NCBI GenBank assembly: GCA_031266055.1
Contig: JAISBT010000048.1
Location: 1-43,812 of the forward strand
Origin: Deltaproteobacteria bacterium
Lineage (GTDB): Bacteria; Desulfobacterota; Desulfovibrionia; Desulfovibrionales; Desulfovibrionaceae
DNA length: 43,812 nucleotides
Direction: 5' to 3'
In this document: in pieces, positions 9,655-17,452 of the stretch
Layout: the number at the start of each line of letters is the position of its first letter
Numbering within the stretch: position 1 is the first letter of the stretch
Translations under genes and position numbers: made by a program
The notes under the pieces: model-generated
What the model saw: only the letters and a program-made list of their open reading frames with translations
The model's database searches: none
Told to the model about the DNA's origin: nothing

Positions 9655-9808
9655 GTCTGCGGGGCGGGCGGCGGGCACCCGCCGCCGGGCGAACAAGCCC
9701 GGCGCGCCGCCGAAGGCGGCGGAGCGAGCCGGAAACCACGCTTTCCGGCGAAGCGATCTTCACACTTCAAACGGAGCGAAGCGAAGTTTTAAGTGTGACA
9801 TGGTACCA
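9655..9808. repeat. Repeat block: left arm of inverted pair around the AMIN gene
   Basis: Holds a GC-rich hairpin shared with family A (GGGCGGCGGGcacCCGCCGCC), then a CCGCCGAAGGCGG palindrome, a GCCGGAAA/TTTCCGGC hairpin and a family B module (9755-9806) with CACACTTCAAAC against GTTTTAAGTGTG. Positions 9690-9806, read on the minus strand, closely match the plus strand of 10598-10711, so the two blocks are long inverted repeats flanking one gene. Confidence 0.85.
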
Positions 9809-9809
9809 G

Positions 9810-10478
9810 TTAAAACGCTCCAAACAGTACTTCGACTTTCTTGTCGTTAATGCGGATGATGCGGTGCGACTCCAGCCTGGTTTTGAGATCCAGCACCAGG
9901 CGGTCGGCATCGCCATACCGCCCCAGGCGCACGGCTCTCACCAGGTTGTTGTCCGGCACTGCGGGCGCCTTCAAGTCGCGCCAGGAACCGGGCAAATCCA
10001 CAACCAGACGATCCGGCCCGGCCAAAACAAACTGCCGTACCGGCAGCGCGCTGTCGCCTTCAATGACCAGGGCCATGCCGTTCTCCCTGAAATGCAGGCC
10101 AAGCTGGACGATATGGCCCCTGCCCCGGCTGACCGAGGCGGTGGCCGCGCCGCCTGGGGCAACGGAAGTTGCCGGCCGGGAAACGGGAGGCGGCGGTGGA
10201 GACGCCTGTGCAGCCGCGAATTCCTCCTCCATGTCGTCCGCCGGCGGGCGTACCGGAATACGCATACTATCCATAGCGCCTTCTGAAACGCCGGGCGCGC
10301 CCTGTTCCCGCAAGGACGGAGGCTGTCCCACTTGCGCTTTGGCCTGCCCGGTCTGCGCGGCTTCCTGCCTGAAAAACGGCAGATCATTGCCGGCGGCGTA
10401 GGCAAACATGGCCGCCATGGCGACGCCCCAGAACAGGATCATCACTATTTGCGGTTTGCGGGAATAAATAAAAAGCAA
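9810..10478 (-). CDS. AMIN-domain envelope protein inserted in the T6SS cluster
   Basis: A membrane-anchored periplasmic protein of about 222 aa. Near the N-terminus a basic RK precedes a hydrophobic segment (IVMILFWGVAMAAMFAYAAG), so it is probably a signal anchor. A Pro/Ala-rich low-complexity linker follows. The last 105 residues fit an AMIN domain, known for targeting envelope proteins to peptidoglycan or secretin sites (VVDLPGSW and DRLVLDLK motifs). The frame is open to 10574, but that part is repeat DNA. A TTG at 10478 has GGAG seven bases upstream and keeps the basic residues before the membrane segment; ATG at 10442 is the alternative. It is the only gene here that is not a known T6SS part; a role in anchoring the machine to the cell wall is inference. 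Confidence 0.72.
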   Translation of the reverse strand: MLFIYSRKPQIVMILFWGVAMAAMFAYAAGNDLPFFRQEAAQTGQAKAQVGQPPSLREQGAPGVSEGAMDSMRIPVRPPADDMEEEFAAAQASPPPPPVSRPATSVAPGGAATASVSRGRGHIVQLGLHFRENGMALVIEGDSALPVRQFVLAGPDRLVVDLPGSWRDLKAPAVPDNNLVRAVRLGRYGDADRLVLDLKTRLESHRIIRINDKKVEVLFGAF

Positions 10479-10509
10479 AACAATTCTCCATCCGCGGTTT
10501 CCGGCTCGT

Positions 10510-10596
10510 TCCGCCGCCTTCGGCGGCGCGCCGGGCTTGTCCGCCCGGCGGCCAGTACGCTGTTTGATCTGCATTTTTAAGCGGGACTGCGTACTA
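10510..10596. repeat. 87-bp direct repeat D, copy 1
   Basis: Matches 10679-10765 at all but one position. It contains CCGCCTTCGGCGG, a CGCCGGGC/GCCCGGCG hairpin and, at its right end, AGTACGCTGT facing a near-complementary GACTGCGTACT. It overlaps the upstream extension of the AMIN-domain reading frame, so that extension is probably not coding. Confidence 0.9.
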
Positions 10597-10597
10597 T

Positions 10598-10711
10598 TAC
10601 CATGTCACACTTAAAACTGCGCTTCGCTACGTTTGAAGTGTGAAGATCGCAAAGCAAAAAACGTGGTTTTTGCTTTGCTCCGCCGCCTTCGGCGGCGCGC
10701 CGGGCTTGTCC
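10598..10711. repeat. Right arm of inverted pair around the AMIN gene (family B and hairpin)
   Basis: Starts with a family B module (10598-10650) ending in TTTGAAGTGTGAAGATCGC. A hairpin follows, GCAAAGCAAAAA-acgtgg-TTTTTGCTTTGC (10650-10679). It mirrors 9690-9806. The matching hairpin on the left arm has a different stem (GCCGGAAA/TTTCCGGC) but the same CGTGG loop core. Confidence 0.88.
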
Positions 10712-10765
10712 GCCCGGCGGCCAGTACGCTGTTTGATCTGCATTTTTAAGCGGGACAGCGTACTA
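10679..10765. repeat. 87-bp direct repeat D, copy 2
   Basis: Second copy of the unit at 10510-10596. In this copy the terminal arms AGTACGCTGT and ACAGCGTACT are perfectly complementary, so the right half can form a 10-bp stem. It joins directly to the family A copy that starts at 10766. Confidence 0.9.
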
Positions 10766-10892
10766 AGGCAATTTAACTTTGAGACGCTCCCTCCGGCGCT
10801 TGACGGCGAAACAAGTTTCGCCTACGCCTGCGGGGCGGGCGGCGGTACCCGCCGCCAGAGCATTTCAACATTTTCAATGTTAAAATGCTCTA
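10766..10892 (-). repeat. Hairpin repeat, family A copy 2
   Basis: Reverse orientation relative to copy 1, with all three hairpins present. The TAG stop codon of the second tssC-like gene (10890-10892) is formed at the very start of the repeat, just before AGCATTTTAACATT. Confidence 0.9.
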
Positions 10893-12353
10893 TTGTCCGG
10901 AACGATCCCCGCTCACATCCGTCTGTTTTTCCAGCCTTCCTTCCAGGGAAAGGGTAAAATTCACTCCCATATACTTGAAATGGGGACGTGCGCGTATGCT
11001 GACGGCATACCAGCCGGAATCTTCCGCCAGATCCCGAACTTCAATATGGGCCGCGCGCAGAGGCCGCCTGCTGCGGGTCAGAGCGTCAGGAGTGTCCATT
11101 GCCGTCACATAGCGGCTGATCCATTCGTTCAATTCCCTGGCCAAATCTTCTTTGCTGCGCCAGGAACCTATGCCTTCGCGCTGCAGCACCTTCACATAGT
11201 GGGCAAGTCTGTTCATGATCATCATGTAGGGGAATTGGGTGGACAGCCTGAAGCTTATTTCCTCCGCCAAGCCTTCCGGCGTTTTGGGAAAAATTCTGGG
11301 TTTCATGATGGAATTGGCGGAAAAAAAGATGCCCTCGTCCGGAGTCCTGCCGGTGGCCAAAGAGATGAAACCCAGATTGGCCAGCTCGTATTCCCGGTGT
11401 TCAGAAATTACGGCGCGGGTGGGTATCTTGCTTTGCGTGCCCCCCATGGCCGCATAGCGGCAACAGGGAAGCTGCCCGACCGCCCCGCCGCCGTCCGGGC
11501 CGATAATATTGACGCACCAGCGGTATCTGGCAAAGCTGTTCGCGAGGCACACGGCCAGGGCAAAAGCCGCGTTGCCCCAACAGAACTGATCCTCGTTCTC
11601 CGATTTTTCCGTAAAATTGAAGGAAACCCGGGCGGAGGAATTTTCCGGCCCGTAGGGCAGGCGCAACAGAAAACCCGGCAGAGTCAGCCCGATATAGCGG
11701 GCGATGTCCGTATCCCGGAGGGCGTTCCAGCGCGCGTGGCCGGGCATGTCGAAAATGCTCTTCAGGTCGCGCAAATCCGGCAAACGGCTCCACCGGTCAA
11801 TGCCGAAAAATCCCTTTCCGGCCGCCGCGAAACAGGGAGCGTGCGCCAACGCCGCCACATTGCCGATATATTGCAGCAGTTGCAGATCCCGCGGGTTAAC
11901 GCCGAAAGTGTAATCGGCAATGATCGCCGCCACCGGCTGGCCGCCGAACTGGCCGAATTCTTCCGTATAGACGTGTTTGTACAGACCGGATTTGCTGATT
12001 TCCGAAGCGTCTTCAAAATCCATGAAAAGATCGTTTTGGGAAACACTGAGATATTCCAGGAGAATATTCTGGCTGAAATTCACTCTTTCCACGAGAAAAT
12101 GCAATCCGCGCCAAACGGCTTCCACGGCGATAAAATCCGGATGGTGCAAAATTTCGTTCAACTGCTCCGATATTTTTTCATCTATCGCCGCCGTCAGATA
12201 ATCCGGAAAATTTTCGGACAAATGGCTTCCGACGCTTTCCGTCCCGGCAAGCGAAAAAAGCGCCCGCAAACCCTGTTCGAGAGCAAGAGCCTCCTTCCCT
12301 CCCGACGCCAGCCCGGCGGTCATTATGATGTCGTCCAGCAGTTCGCGCGCCAT
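10890..12353 (-). CDS. Second TssC-like sheath protein (EvpB/VipB family paralogue)
   Basis: A 487-aa paralogue of the main TssC at 17453-18922. Shared family segments include SGLYKHVYTEEFGQFGGQP, LLRLPYG, FCWGN, RYRWCVNIIGP, PYMMIMNRLAHY and PHFKYMGVNFTLSL. Sequence between these blocks has clearly diverged. TssC with TssB builds the contractile sheath. Tandem TssC-type genes are known from imp-type clusters (ImpC and ImpD) and from Agrobacterium, where one copy appears to be secondary. A role as a sheath variant, as an end-capping or baseplate-proximal subunit, or as a dispensable duplicate cannot be separated from sequence. It follows tssA by three bases and its stop lies in a repeat. Confidence 0.92.
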   Translation of the reverse strand: MARELLDDIIMTAGLASGGKEALALEQGLRALFSLAGTESVGSHLSENFPDYLTAAIDEKISEQLNEILHHPDFIAVEAVWRGLHFLVERVNFSQNILLEYLSVSQNDLFMDFEDASEISKSGLYKHVYTEEFGQFGGQPVAAIIADYTFGVNPRDLQLLQYIGNVAALAHAPCFAAAGKGFFGIDRWSRLPDLRDLKSIFDMPGHARWNALRDTDIARYIGLTLPGFLLRLPYGPENSSARVSFNFTEKSENEDQFCWGNAAFALAVCLANSFARYRWCVNIIGPDGGGAVGQLPCCRYAAMGGTQSKIPTRAVISEHREYELANLGFISLATGRTPDEGIFFSANSIMKPRIFPKTPEGLAEEISFRLSTQFPYMMIMNRLAHYVKVLQREGIGSWRSKEDLARELNEWISRYVTAMDTPDALTRSRRPLRAAHIEVRDLAEDSGWYAVSIRARPHFKYMGVNFTLSLEGRLEKQTDVSGDRSGQ

Positions 12354-12356
12354 AGG

Positions 12357-13934
12357 CTACCCCAGAGCCGCCGAAGGTTTTATGCGCGTGATGCGGCTCA
12401 GCGTTCCGGACAGGGTTTCCTGATTTTGCGCATCAAAAAGCAGAAAAGCGCGATGCGCGGCGGTTAATGCCTCCAGGGCAAGGCCCGGATCCCAGTTGTC
12501 CAGATCGCGGGCGGAACTGTCCGCCAGCAGAGTTTCCGCCAGAGCCAGAGCGGTTGCCGCCGCGCCGCCCTCGCACAACAAGCCCAGTTGGGCGATCCGG
12601 AAGCGCATGTTTGTTGCGGGAGAATCCGTTTTGGCGGCGTCCAGCGCGTCCAGCGCTTCGGGAAGCCTGTTTTGCGCCAGCAGCGCCCTGGCGGCCGCAA
12701 GAGCACGCTCCGCCGCATTTTCGCTGCGAGCCAGCGCATTTTCGCTGCGCTCCACCACATTTTCGCTGCGCTCCAGCACATTTTCGCTACGCTCGTACTC
12801 CGGCTTTTCCTTTTCCGCTGCAACGCGGTTTTGTCCGGAGAAGCCCGCCAGCCAGACGGCCGTTTGCGGCGAGGCAAAAGGCGCGCCGTCATTGAAGGAA
12901 AGTTTTTCCAGGCCCGGCAGACGGGCCGCAAAACGGCCGCTCTCGTCCCGAACCGCCTGCGCGGCTTCGGCAAATTGCGGGCCGAGAGTGGAAAGAGCCT
13001 TGAAAATGACCATCTGGGCATCCAGGCAAAAAGGAGCGGTCGCCATAAATTCTTCGGCGGCGAAAGCGGCCTCCAGGGCGTTGCCGGCTTCCGATTTCTG
13101 TCTGGCCAGATTGAGGGAGGCGGCATCCGGAACCGGCAGGAGCGTCCGGTTGCCTTCCGCTTGCGGCAGGGCGGTTATCCCGCTCCATAAAACAAGTCTG
13201 GACAATCTCCATAAAGAGGCGTTGGCCGGTTCCAGACGCATGGCCCTGATCAGATATTCCCGCCCCGCCGCCACAAACCGTTGGCGCAGGACGGCCGGAT
13301 CGTCGGAAGGCGGCGCCGGCGGGGAAGCCTGCGGGGAGGCCTGCGCGGGTTGCGCAAGCTCCCGCGGCGCCGGCTTGTCACCGGAGTTTGACGGGCCGAG
13401 GCGCCCGACGAGCGCGGCCATCTCCTTCAAGGGCGTAAAATCCGGCAACAACGCGGCTATGGTTTTGTCAAGTCCGGCCAGAGCTTCCAGAATGCGGTCA
13501 CGCAAGTCCGCCGGTATGCCGGCGTTCTGTCCCGCCTGCTCCTGTAAAAAGGCTTGCGTGCGTTCGCGCCACCAGTACAGAGCGTTTATGCGGCCGCGCA
13601 TTCGTTTGACCGGAGGCCAGGCCGTTTCCCAAAACGTGCCGAGCAGCCCGGAAAGCAGGCGCAGGCCGTCCGGCAGGCCCTCCAATCCCCTGTTATGCAG
13701 CAGAGCAACCGCCAGATAAGCGGCAATCTGGATGTCTTTGGATTTGCCGGAAAGGATGAGAACCGCGTTTTGCTCCACCAGCGGCCAGGAAACAGCGGTT
13801 CCCTGGCCGGAAAAACTCAGCTTTCCAATTTCAGCCAGAATGTCCGTATATTCCGGCTCATAGCTGGCGTCCGCGCCAGACGGACTGGGGCCGGCTACAG
13901 GGTTGGTGCCCAGCGTTGAAAAATCCATCCGCAA
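12357..13934 (-). CDS. tssA: Type VI secretion protein TssA (ImpA N-terminal domain)
   Basis: TssA (525 aa) organises baseplate assembly and sheath polymerisation. The N-terminal 150 residues fit the ImpA_N domain (YTDILAEIGKLSFSGQGTAVSWPLVEQN at the start, ending around the ALYWWRERTQAFL segment). A Pro/Ala/Ser-rich linker lies near residue 205. Around residues 379-408 there is a run of four 7-residue repeats of the pattern RSENxxxE, coded by 21-bp DNA repeats. The C-terminal domain is helical and of uncertain class. The gene ends three bases before the second tssC-like gene. The start may be ATG 13934 or the ATG at 13928. Confidence 0.9.
   Translation of the reverse strand: MRMDFSTLGTNPVAGPSPSGADASYEPEYTDILAEIGKLSFSGQGTAVSWPLVEQNAVLILSGKSKDIQIAAYLAVALLHNRGLEGLPDGLRLLSGLLGTFWETAWPPVKRMRGRINALYWWRERTQAFLQEQAGQNAGIPADLRDRILEALAGLDKTIAALLPDFTPLKEMAALVGRLGPSNSGDKPAPRELAQPAQASPQASPPAPPSDDPAVLRQRFVAAGREYLIRAMRLEPANASLWRLSRLVLWSGITALPQAEGNRTLLPVPDAASLNLARQKSEAGNALEAAFAAEEFMATAPFCLDAQMVIFKALSTLGPQFAEAAQAVRDESGRFAARLPGLEKLSFNDGAPFASPQTAVWLAGFSGQNRVAAEKEKPEYERSENVLERSENVVERSENALARSENAAERALAAARALLAQNRLPEALDALDAAKTDSPATNMRFRIAQLGLLCEGGAAATALALAETLLADSSARDLDNWDPGLALEALTAAHRAFLLFDAQNQETLSGTLSRITRIKPSAALG
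12711..12795 (-). repeat. 21-bp in-frame tandem repeat in tssA
   Basis: Four units of about 21 bp sharing CATTTTCGCTGCG on the plus strand; they encode the heptads ENVLERS, ENVVERS, ENALARS and ENAAERA. As the unit is a multiple of three, gain or loss of copies would keep the reading frame. Confidence 0.9.
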
Positions 13935-13953
13935 CCGCCGAAGTTAGAGGTTT

Positions 13954-16734
13954 TCAGGGCGCGACCCGCGCGGCGTCCGCGAACTCCAAAGTGAATTCGC
14001 TGTTTTCATCCACATCCAGGTGAATTTCCGCAGCCGGGGCTTCCTTTTCCGACATTTTTTCCAGAAGGATCTGGGCGAGCTTGGGCAGCACATTCGCCGT
14101 CAAAATATGATCAATGTTGCGCGCGCCTGTATCCACTTCGCGGCAGCGATCCACAAGCGTCCGCACCAGAGCGTCGGAATAACGCAGCGAGGTTTTGCTG
14201 CCTGCCTGCAAGCGGGCGGCCAGGGCGTCCAGTTTCATGCGGGCGATGCCGGTCAGCGCCTCCGGAGAAAGCGCGGCATAGGGCACAATGGCCATGCGGG
14301 CCAGCAAGGCCGGCTTGAAATGCGCGCAGAGATCCTGCCAGAGCAAAGCCTTGAGTTCCTCGGCATCGGCGGGAGGATCTTTCAGCGTGGCATCGCGCAC
14401 TTTTTCCGAACCTATATTGGAGGTAAGCAGAATGACCGTGCTGCCGAAACCGACTTTTTTACCCTCGCTGTCCGTCAGTTCCCCTTTATCGAAAACCTGA
14501 TAGAACAGATTCATTACGTCCGGATGCGCCTTTTCCACCTCGTCCAGCAAAATTACGCTGTAGGGACGCTTGCGCACGGCCTCGGTCAACAGACCCCCTT
14601 CGCCGTAGCCGACATAACCGGGAGGCGAACCGATGAGCCGCGACACGGTATGCCGTTCCTGAAATTCGCTCATGTTGATGGTTATGGCGCTTTCCTCGTC
14701 GCCGAAAAGCAAATCCGCCAGGGCCAGGCCGGTTTCCGTCTTGCCCACGCCGGAAGGCCCGACAAGAAGAAAAGTTCCTATGGGCGCGCCGGGGGGACAC
14801 AATCCGGCCTTGCTGGCTTTGATCACCTTGCTGATGGAGGCTATGGCGGCATCCTGCCCTTTAATCCGCTCTTCGAGGCGGCTGTCCAATTCGGCTACAA
14901 GGGACGCCTGCTCGCGGGCGACCTTGCCTACGGGTATTCCCGTCCAGTCGGAGACCACCTGCGCCACCACATCCGGCGTAACTTCGATGCAGGTGAGGGG
15001 AGCTTCGCCCTGGACCTCCGTATAGGCCGACCGGGCCTCATCCAGCGCGTTTTTCAACGCCGGGACATCCGGGGGGACGTCCGGAGGAGGATCTGTCCGC
15101 GGGTTTTCCTCAAGCGAAGGCGCGCTCCCGGCGCTGCCGGATTCCTCTGTACGCGGGTTTTCCTCAAGCGGGGGCGCGCTCCCGGCATCAGCGGATTTAA
15201 GGGTTCGCACGGCATCCGCGTAAGCCGACCGCGCGCTCACAAGGATTAACGCGGCCGCGCGCTCCTTTTCCCAGCGCGCGGTCAGATCAAGAGCTTTTTG
15301 CTGCGCCCCGGCTATCTCGCCGCGCAGGGCCGTCATTTTTTCCTCATCCACCGGCGCGCCGTTGGCCGCATCCCGCTCCAGCGCGTCCAGTTCGCGCAGC
15401 AGCGCCTGCCCGCCGCGCTCGGTATCTTCCAGTTCGGGAGGTTTGGTCGAAAGGCTCATTTTCACCTTGGCGCAGGCGGTATCCATAAGATCAATGGCTT
15501 TGTCCGGCAGAAAACGGCCGGTAATGAAACGGCTGGACAACTCCACGGCGCTGGTTATGGCGTCGTCGCGCACCACGACGGCATGGGCTTTTTCATAGCT
15601 TTCGCGCAGACCCCGTAAAATCAGGACGGCGGAAGCCGTATCCGGCTCTTCCAGGCTGACGGGCTGAAAGCGGCGGGCCAGAGCCGGATCTTTTTCAAAA
15701 TATTTTTTATATTCTTTCCAGGTGGTGGCGGCGCAGGTACGCAACTCGCCCCGCGCCAGAGCCGGTTTGAGCAGGTTGGCCGCGTCCGAACCTCCGGCCT
15801 GGCCGCCGGCGCCGACAAGCATGTGCGCTTCATCAATGAAGAGAATGATCGGCTTGGGACTGCCCTTGATTTCGTCGATCACCCCCTTGAGGCGGCGTTC
15901 AAATTCGCCTTTCATGCCCGCGCCGGCTTCAAGCAGGCCCAAATCCAGCGAAAGCAGGGTCACGCCGTTCAGCGATTCCGGCACATCCCCTTCCACAATG
16001 CGTTTGGCCAGCCCTTCAATGACGGCGGTTTTGCCGACCCCCGGCTCGCCTACCAGAATGGGGTTGTTTTTGCGCCGCCGGGCCAATATTGTAAGCACGC
16101 TGCGAATTTCCGCATCGCGCCCGAACACGGTGTCTATTTTACCGGCCCTGGCCTTGGCGGTGAAATCCTCGCAAAACTGGGCGACAAAGCCCTGGGCCGT
16201 GCCGTCCGGAGGCAAAGCGGCGTCCGCTGCATCCGCGCCGCTCCCGGCCGGGGGCGCGTTTTCGGAAGAGTGTTCCGTAAGCACAAGAAAATTCCGCGTG
16301 GCCTCGTCGCGGTTGATGCCGGACAGGGACGGGGCCTGAGCGCTTTGGGAATAGTAGGCCGGCCGGCCGGCATAGGCCAGCAGCGCCGCGCCGGAACGGA
16401 TGGACGTCTGCCGCAGGTCAACGGAAGAAACCAGCCAGGCTGTTTCCAGAAGATCAATAAGCATGGGAGAAAAACCCGGCCGGGCGGAATTGCCGCTTTT
16501 GAAGGCGTCCAGAGCGCGCGTGAACCCCCGGATCGCCTCCGGACGGTCAAGGCCATAGCGTTCCAGCAGCACCGCGGCGTCCGCGTTTTTGCTTTCCAGG
16601 CATTTCAGCAGAAAATGTTCCGCCGCCACCTCGTAATGGGTTCTGTCCACCGCCAGTCCGGCAGCGTCATACAAGGCCTGAGTGCAGAAATTGTCGCATT
16701 TGTCCAAGAGACGCTTGATGTCCAAACTGACCAT
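13954..16734 (-). CDS. clpV: Type VI secretion AAA+ ATPase ClpV (TssH)
   Basis: ClpV (926 aa) is the Clp-family unfoldase that disassembles contracted TssB/TssC sheaths for reuse. The N-terminal Clp repeat domain covers about residues 1-150. AAA module 1 has Walker A GEPGVGKT (229-236) and Walker B IILFIDEAH (about 296-304). A coiled middle domain spans about 430-570. AAA module 2 has GPSGVGKT (659-666) and VILLDEVEKAHPDV. All catalytic motifs are intact. The middle domain contains an 18-residue duplication (GSAPPLEENPRT at 518 and GSAPSLEENPRT at 536) followed by a PPDVPPDVP stretch, which is not part of the usual ClpV fold. AAGGAG precedes the ATG at good spacing. Confidence 0.96.
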   Translation of the reverse strand: MVSLDIKRLLDKCDNFCTQALYDAAGLAVDRTHYEVAAEHFLLKCLESKNADAAVLLERYGLDRPEAIRGFTRALDAFKSGNSARPGFSPMLIDLLETAWLVSSVDLRQTSIRSGAALLAYAGRPAYYSQSAQAPSLSGINRDEATRNFLVLTEHSSENAPPAGSGADAADAALPPDGTAQGFVAQFCEDFTAKARAGKIDTVFGRDAEIRSVLTILARRRKNNPILVGEPGVGKTAVIEGLAKRIVEGDVPESLNGVTLLSLDLGLLEAGAGMKGEFERRLKGVIDEIKGSPKPIILFIDEAHMLVGAGGQAGGSDAANLLKPALARGELRTCAATTWKEYKKYFEKDPALARRFQPVSLEEPDTASAVLILRGLRESYEKAHAVVVRDDAITSAVELSSRFITGRFLPDKAIDLMDTACAKVKMSLSTKPPELEDTERGGQALLRELDALERDAANGAPVDEEKMTALRGEIAGAQQKALDLTARWEKERAAALILVSARSAYADAVRTLKSADAGSAPPLEENPRTEESGSAGSAPSLEENPRTDPPPDVPPDVPALKNALDEARSAYTEVQGEAPLTCIEVTPDVVAQVVSDWTGIPVGKVAREQASLVAELDSRLEERIKGQDAAIASISKVIKASKAGLCPPGAPIGTFLLVGPSGVGKTETGLALADLLFGDEESAITINMSEFQERHTVSRLIGSPPGYVGYGEGGLLTEAVRKRPYSVILLDEVEKAHPDVMNLFYQVFDKGELTDSEGKKVGFGSTVILLTSNIGSEKVRDATLKDPPADAEELKALLWQDLCAHFKPALLARMAIVPYAALSPEALTGIARMKLDALAARLQAGSKTSLRYSDALVRTLVDRCREVDTGARNIDHILTANVLPKLAQILLEKMSEKEAPAAEIHLDVDENSEFTLEFADAARVAP
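15099..15190 (-). repeat. 54-bp in-frame duplication in clpV
   Basis: The stretch beginning GCGGGTTTTCCTCAAGCG at 15099 recurs at 15153. The 54-bp period adds 18 residues in frame within the middle domain of ClpV. Confidence 0.88.
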
Positions 16735-16822
16735 GGCTTCTCCTTGCAGCGTTTATAGCATTTTGCGCTTGCGATGCTCCTTGCGGCGTACGCGTAGCGG
16801 CGCTTGTAGCTGGCGCGCCTTT

Positions 16823-16920
16823 CTGAAAAAGTCGTTTCCCGACTTTTTCAGCATCAACTTGAAACCGCAAAACAAAACGGAAAGAGAGGCAGGCCGCCCG
16901 GCCTTCCGCTTTGTTTTGCG
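16823..16920 (-). terminator. Two strong hairpins between hcp and clpV
   Basis: On the minus strand the first structure after the hcp stop is CGCAAAACAAA paired with TTTGTTTTGCG (16866-16876 with 16910-16920), extended by a CGGAA/TTCCG inner stem. The second is a perfect 12-bp stem, CTGAAAAAGTCG with CGACTTTTTCAG (16823-16834, 16840-16851). No long T-run follows, so these may be partial terminators or mRNA-stabilising ends that let hcp be made in excess over the genes downstream. Confidence 0.65.
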
Positions 16921-16932
16921 TATATTTCAGTA

Positions 16933-17412
16933 TCAGGCCTTCCAGTCGTCGACGAATTCAATATTGCCGTCGTTGTAAGTCCAGGTAATTTTTGAATAGG
17001 TCAGGGAAAGTTCCTCCATATCATGATACGGTTTGTTTTCCGCCAGGAAGGTCACGGGAGTGAATTCCCGCATGTTGACGATGATGGCTTCCTCAAGCTT
17101 GACGGTGAAGTATTTTTCTTCGGTGCCGTCCGCCTTGATGCGGTACTGATCCAGGGTCACGGAGCACTGTTCGCCGGTGCAGCAGGCTTTGAAGAGCTTC
17201 GGGCTGGCGTTGTCCTTGCCCTTGGTAAGCGTAAGCGGATGATGGATGCGCTGGCCGGTGGGCAGGCCCGTGTGGGTGTCCTTGGGGATTTCCACGCTGT
17301 GATCAATGCCGTAGACAAGAATTCTATCTTTTTTGTCGCCGCTCTGCGGGCAGTCGCCCTTGATTTCTCCCTGACTTTTACCTTCTACTTTTACATACGC
17401 GGTGAGAGCCAT
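16933..17412 (-). CDS. hcp: Type VI secretion tube protein Hcp (TssD)
   Basis: Hcp (159 aa) forms the hexameric rings stacked into the inner tube that is fired from the cell. Family features are MALTAYVKVEGKSQGEIKG at the N-terminus, VYGIDHSVEIP with a PTGQRIHHPLTLTKGKD segment, and a C-terminal SLTYSKITWTYNDGNIEFVDDW. It is the ordinary single-domain length, so no effector is fused to it. AAGGAG lies six bases upstream of the ATG. It sits between tssC and clpV and is followed by strong hairpins. Confidence 0.96.
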   Translation of the reverse strand: MALTAYVKVEGKSQGEIKGDCPQSGDKKDRILVYGIDHSVEIPKDTHTGLPTGQRIHHPLTLTKGKDNASPKLFKACCTGEQCSVTLDQYRIKADGTEEKYFTVKLEEAIIVNMREFTPVTFLAENKPYHDMEELSLTYSKITWTYNDGNIEFVDDWKA

Positions 17413-17452
17413 GACACACTCCTTTCTCTTTTGCGGTTGAGGTTAATGAGCG

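Noticed and set aside
10479-10574. N-terminal extension of the AMIN-domain protein
   Set aside because: These codons lie in the 87-bp repeat and the same peptide is encoded wherever that repeat occurs; the hydrophobic anchor follows later.
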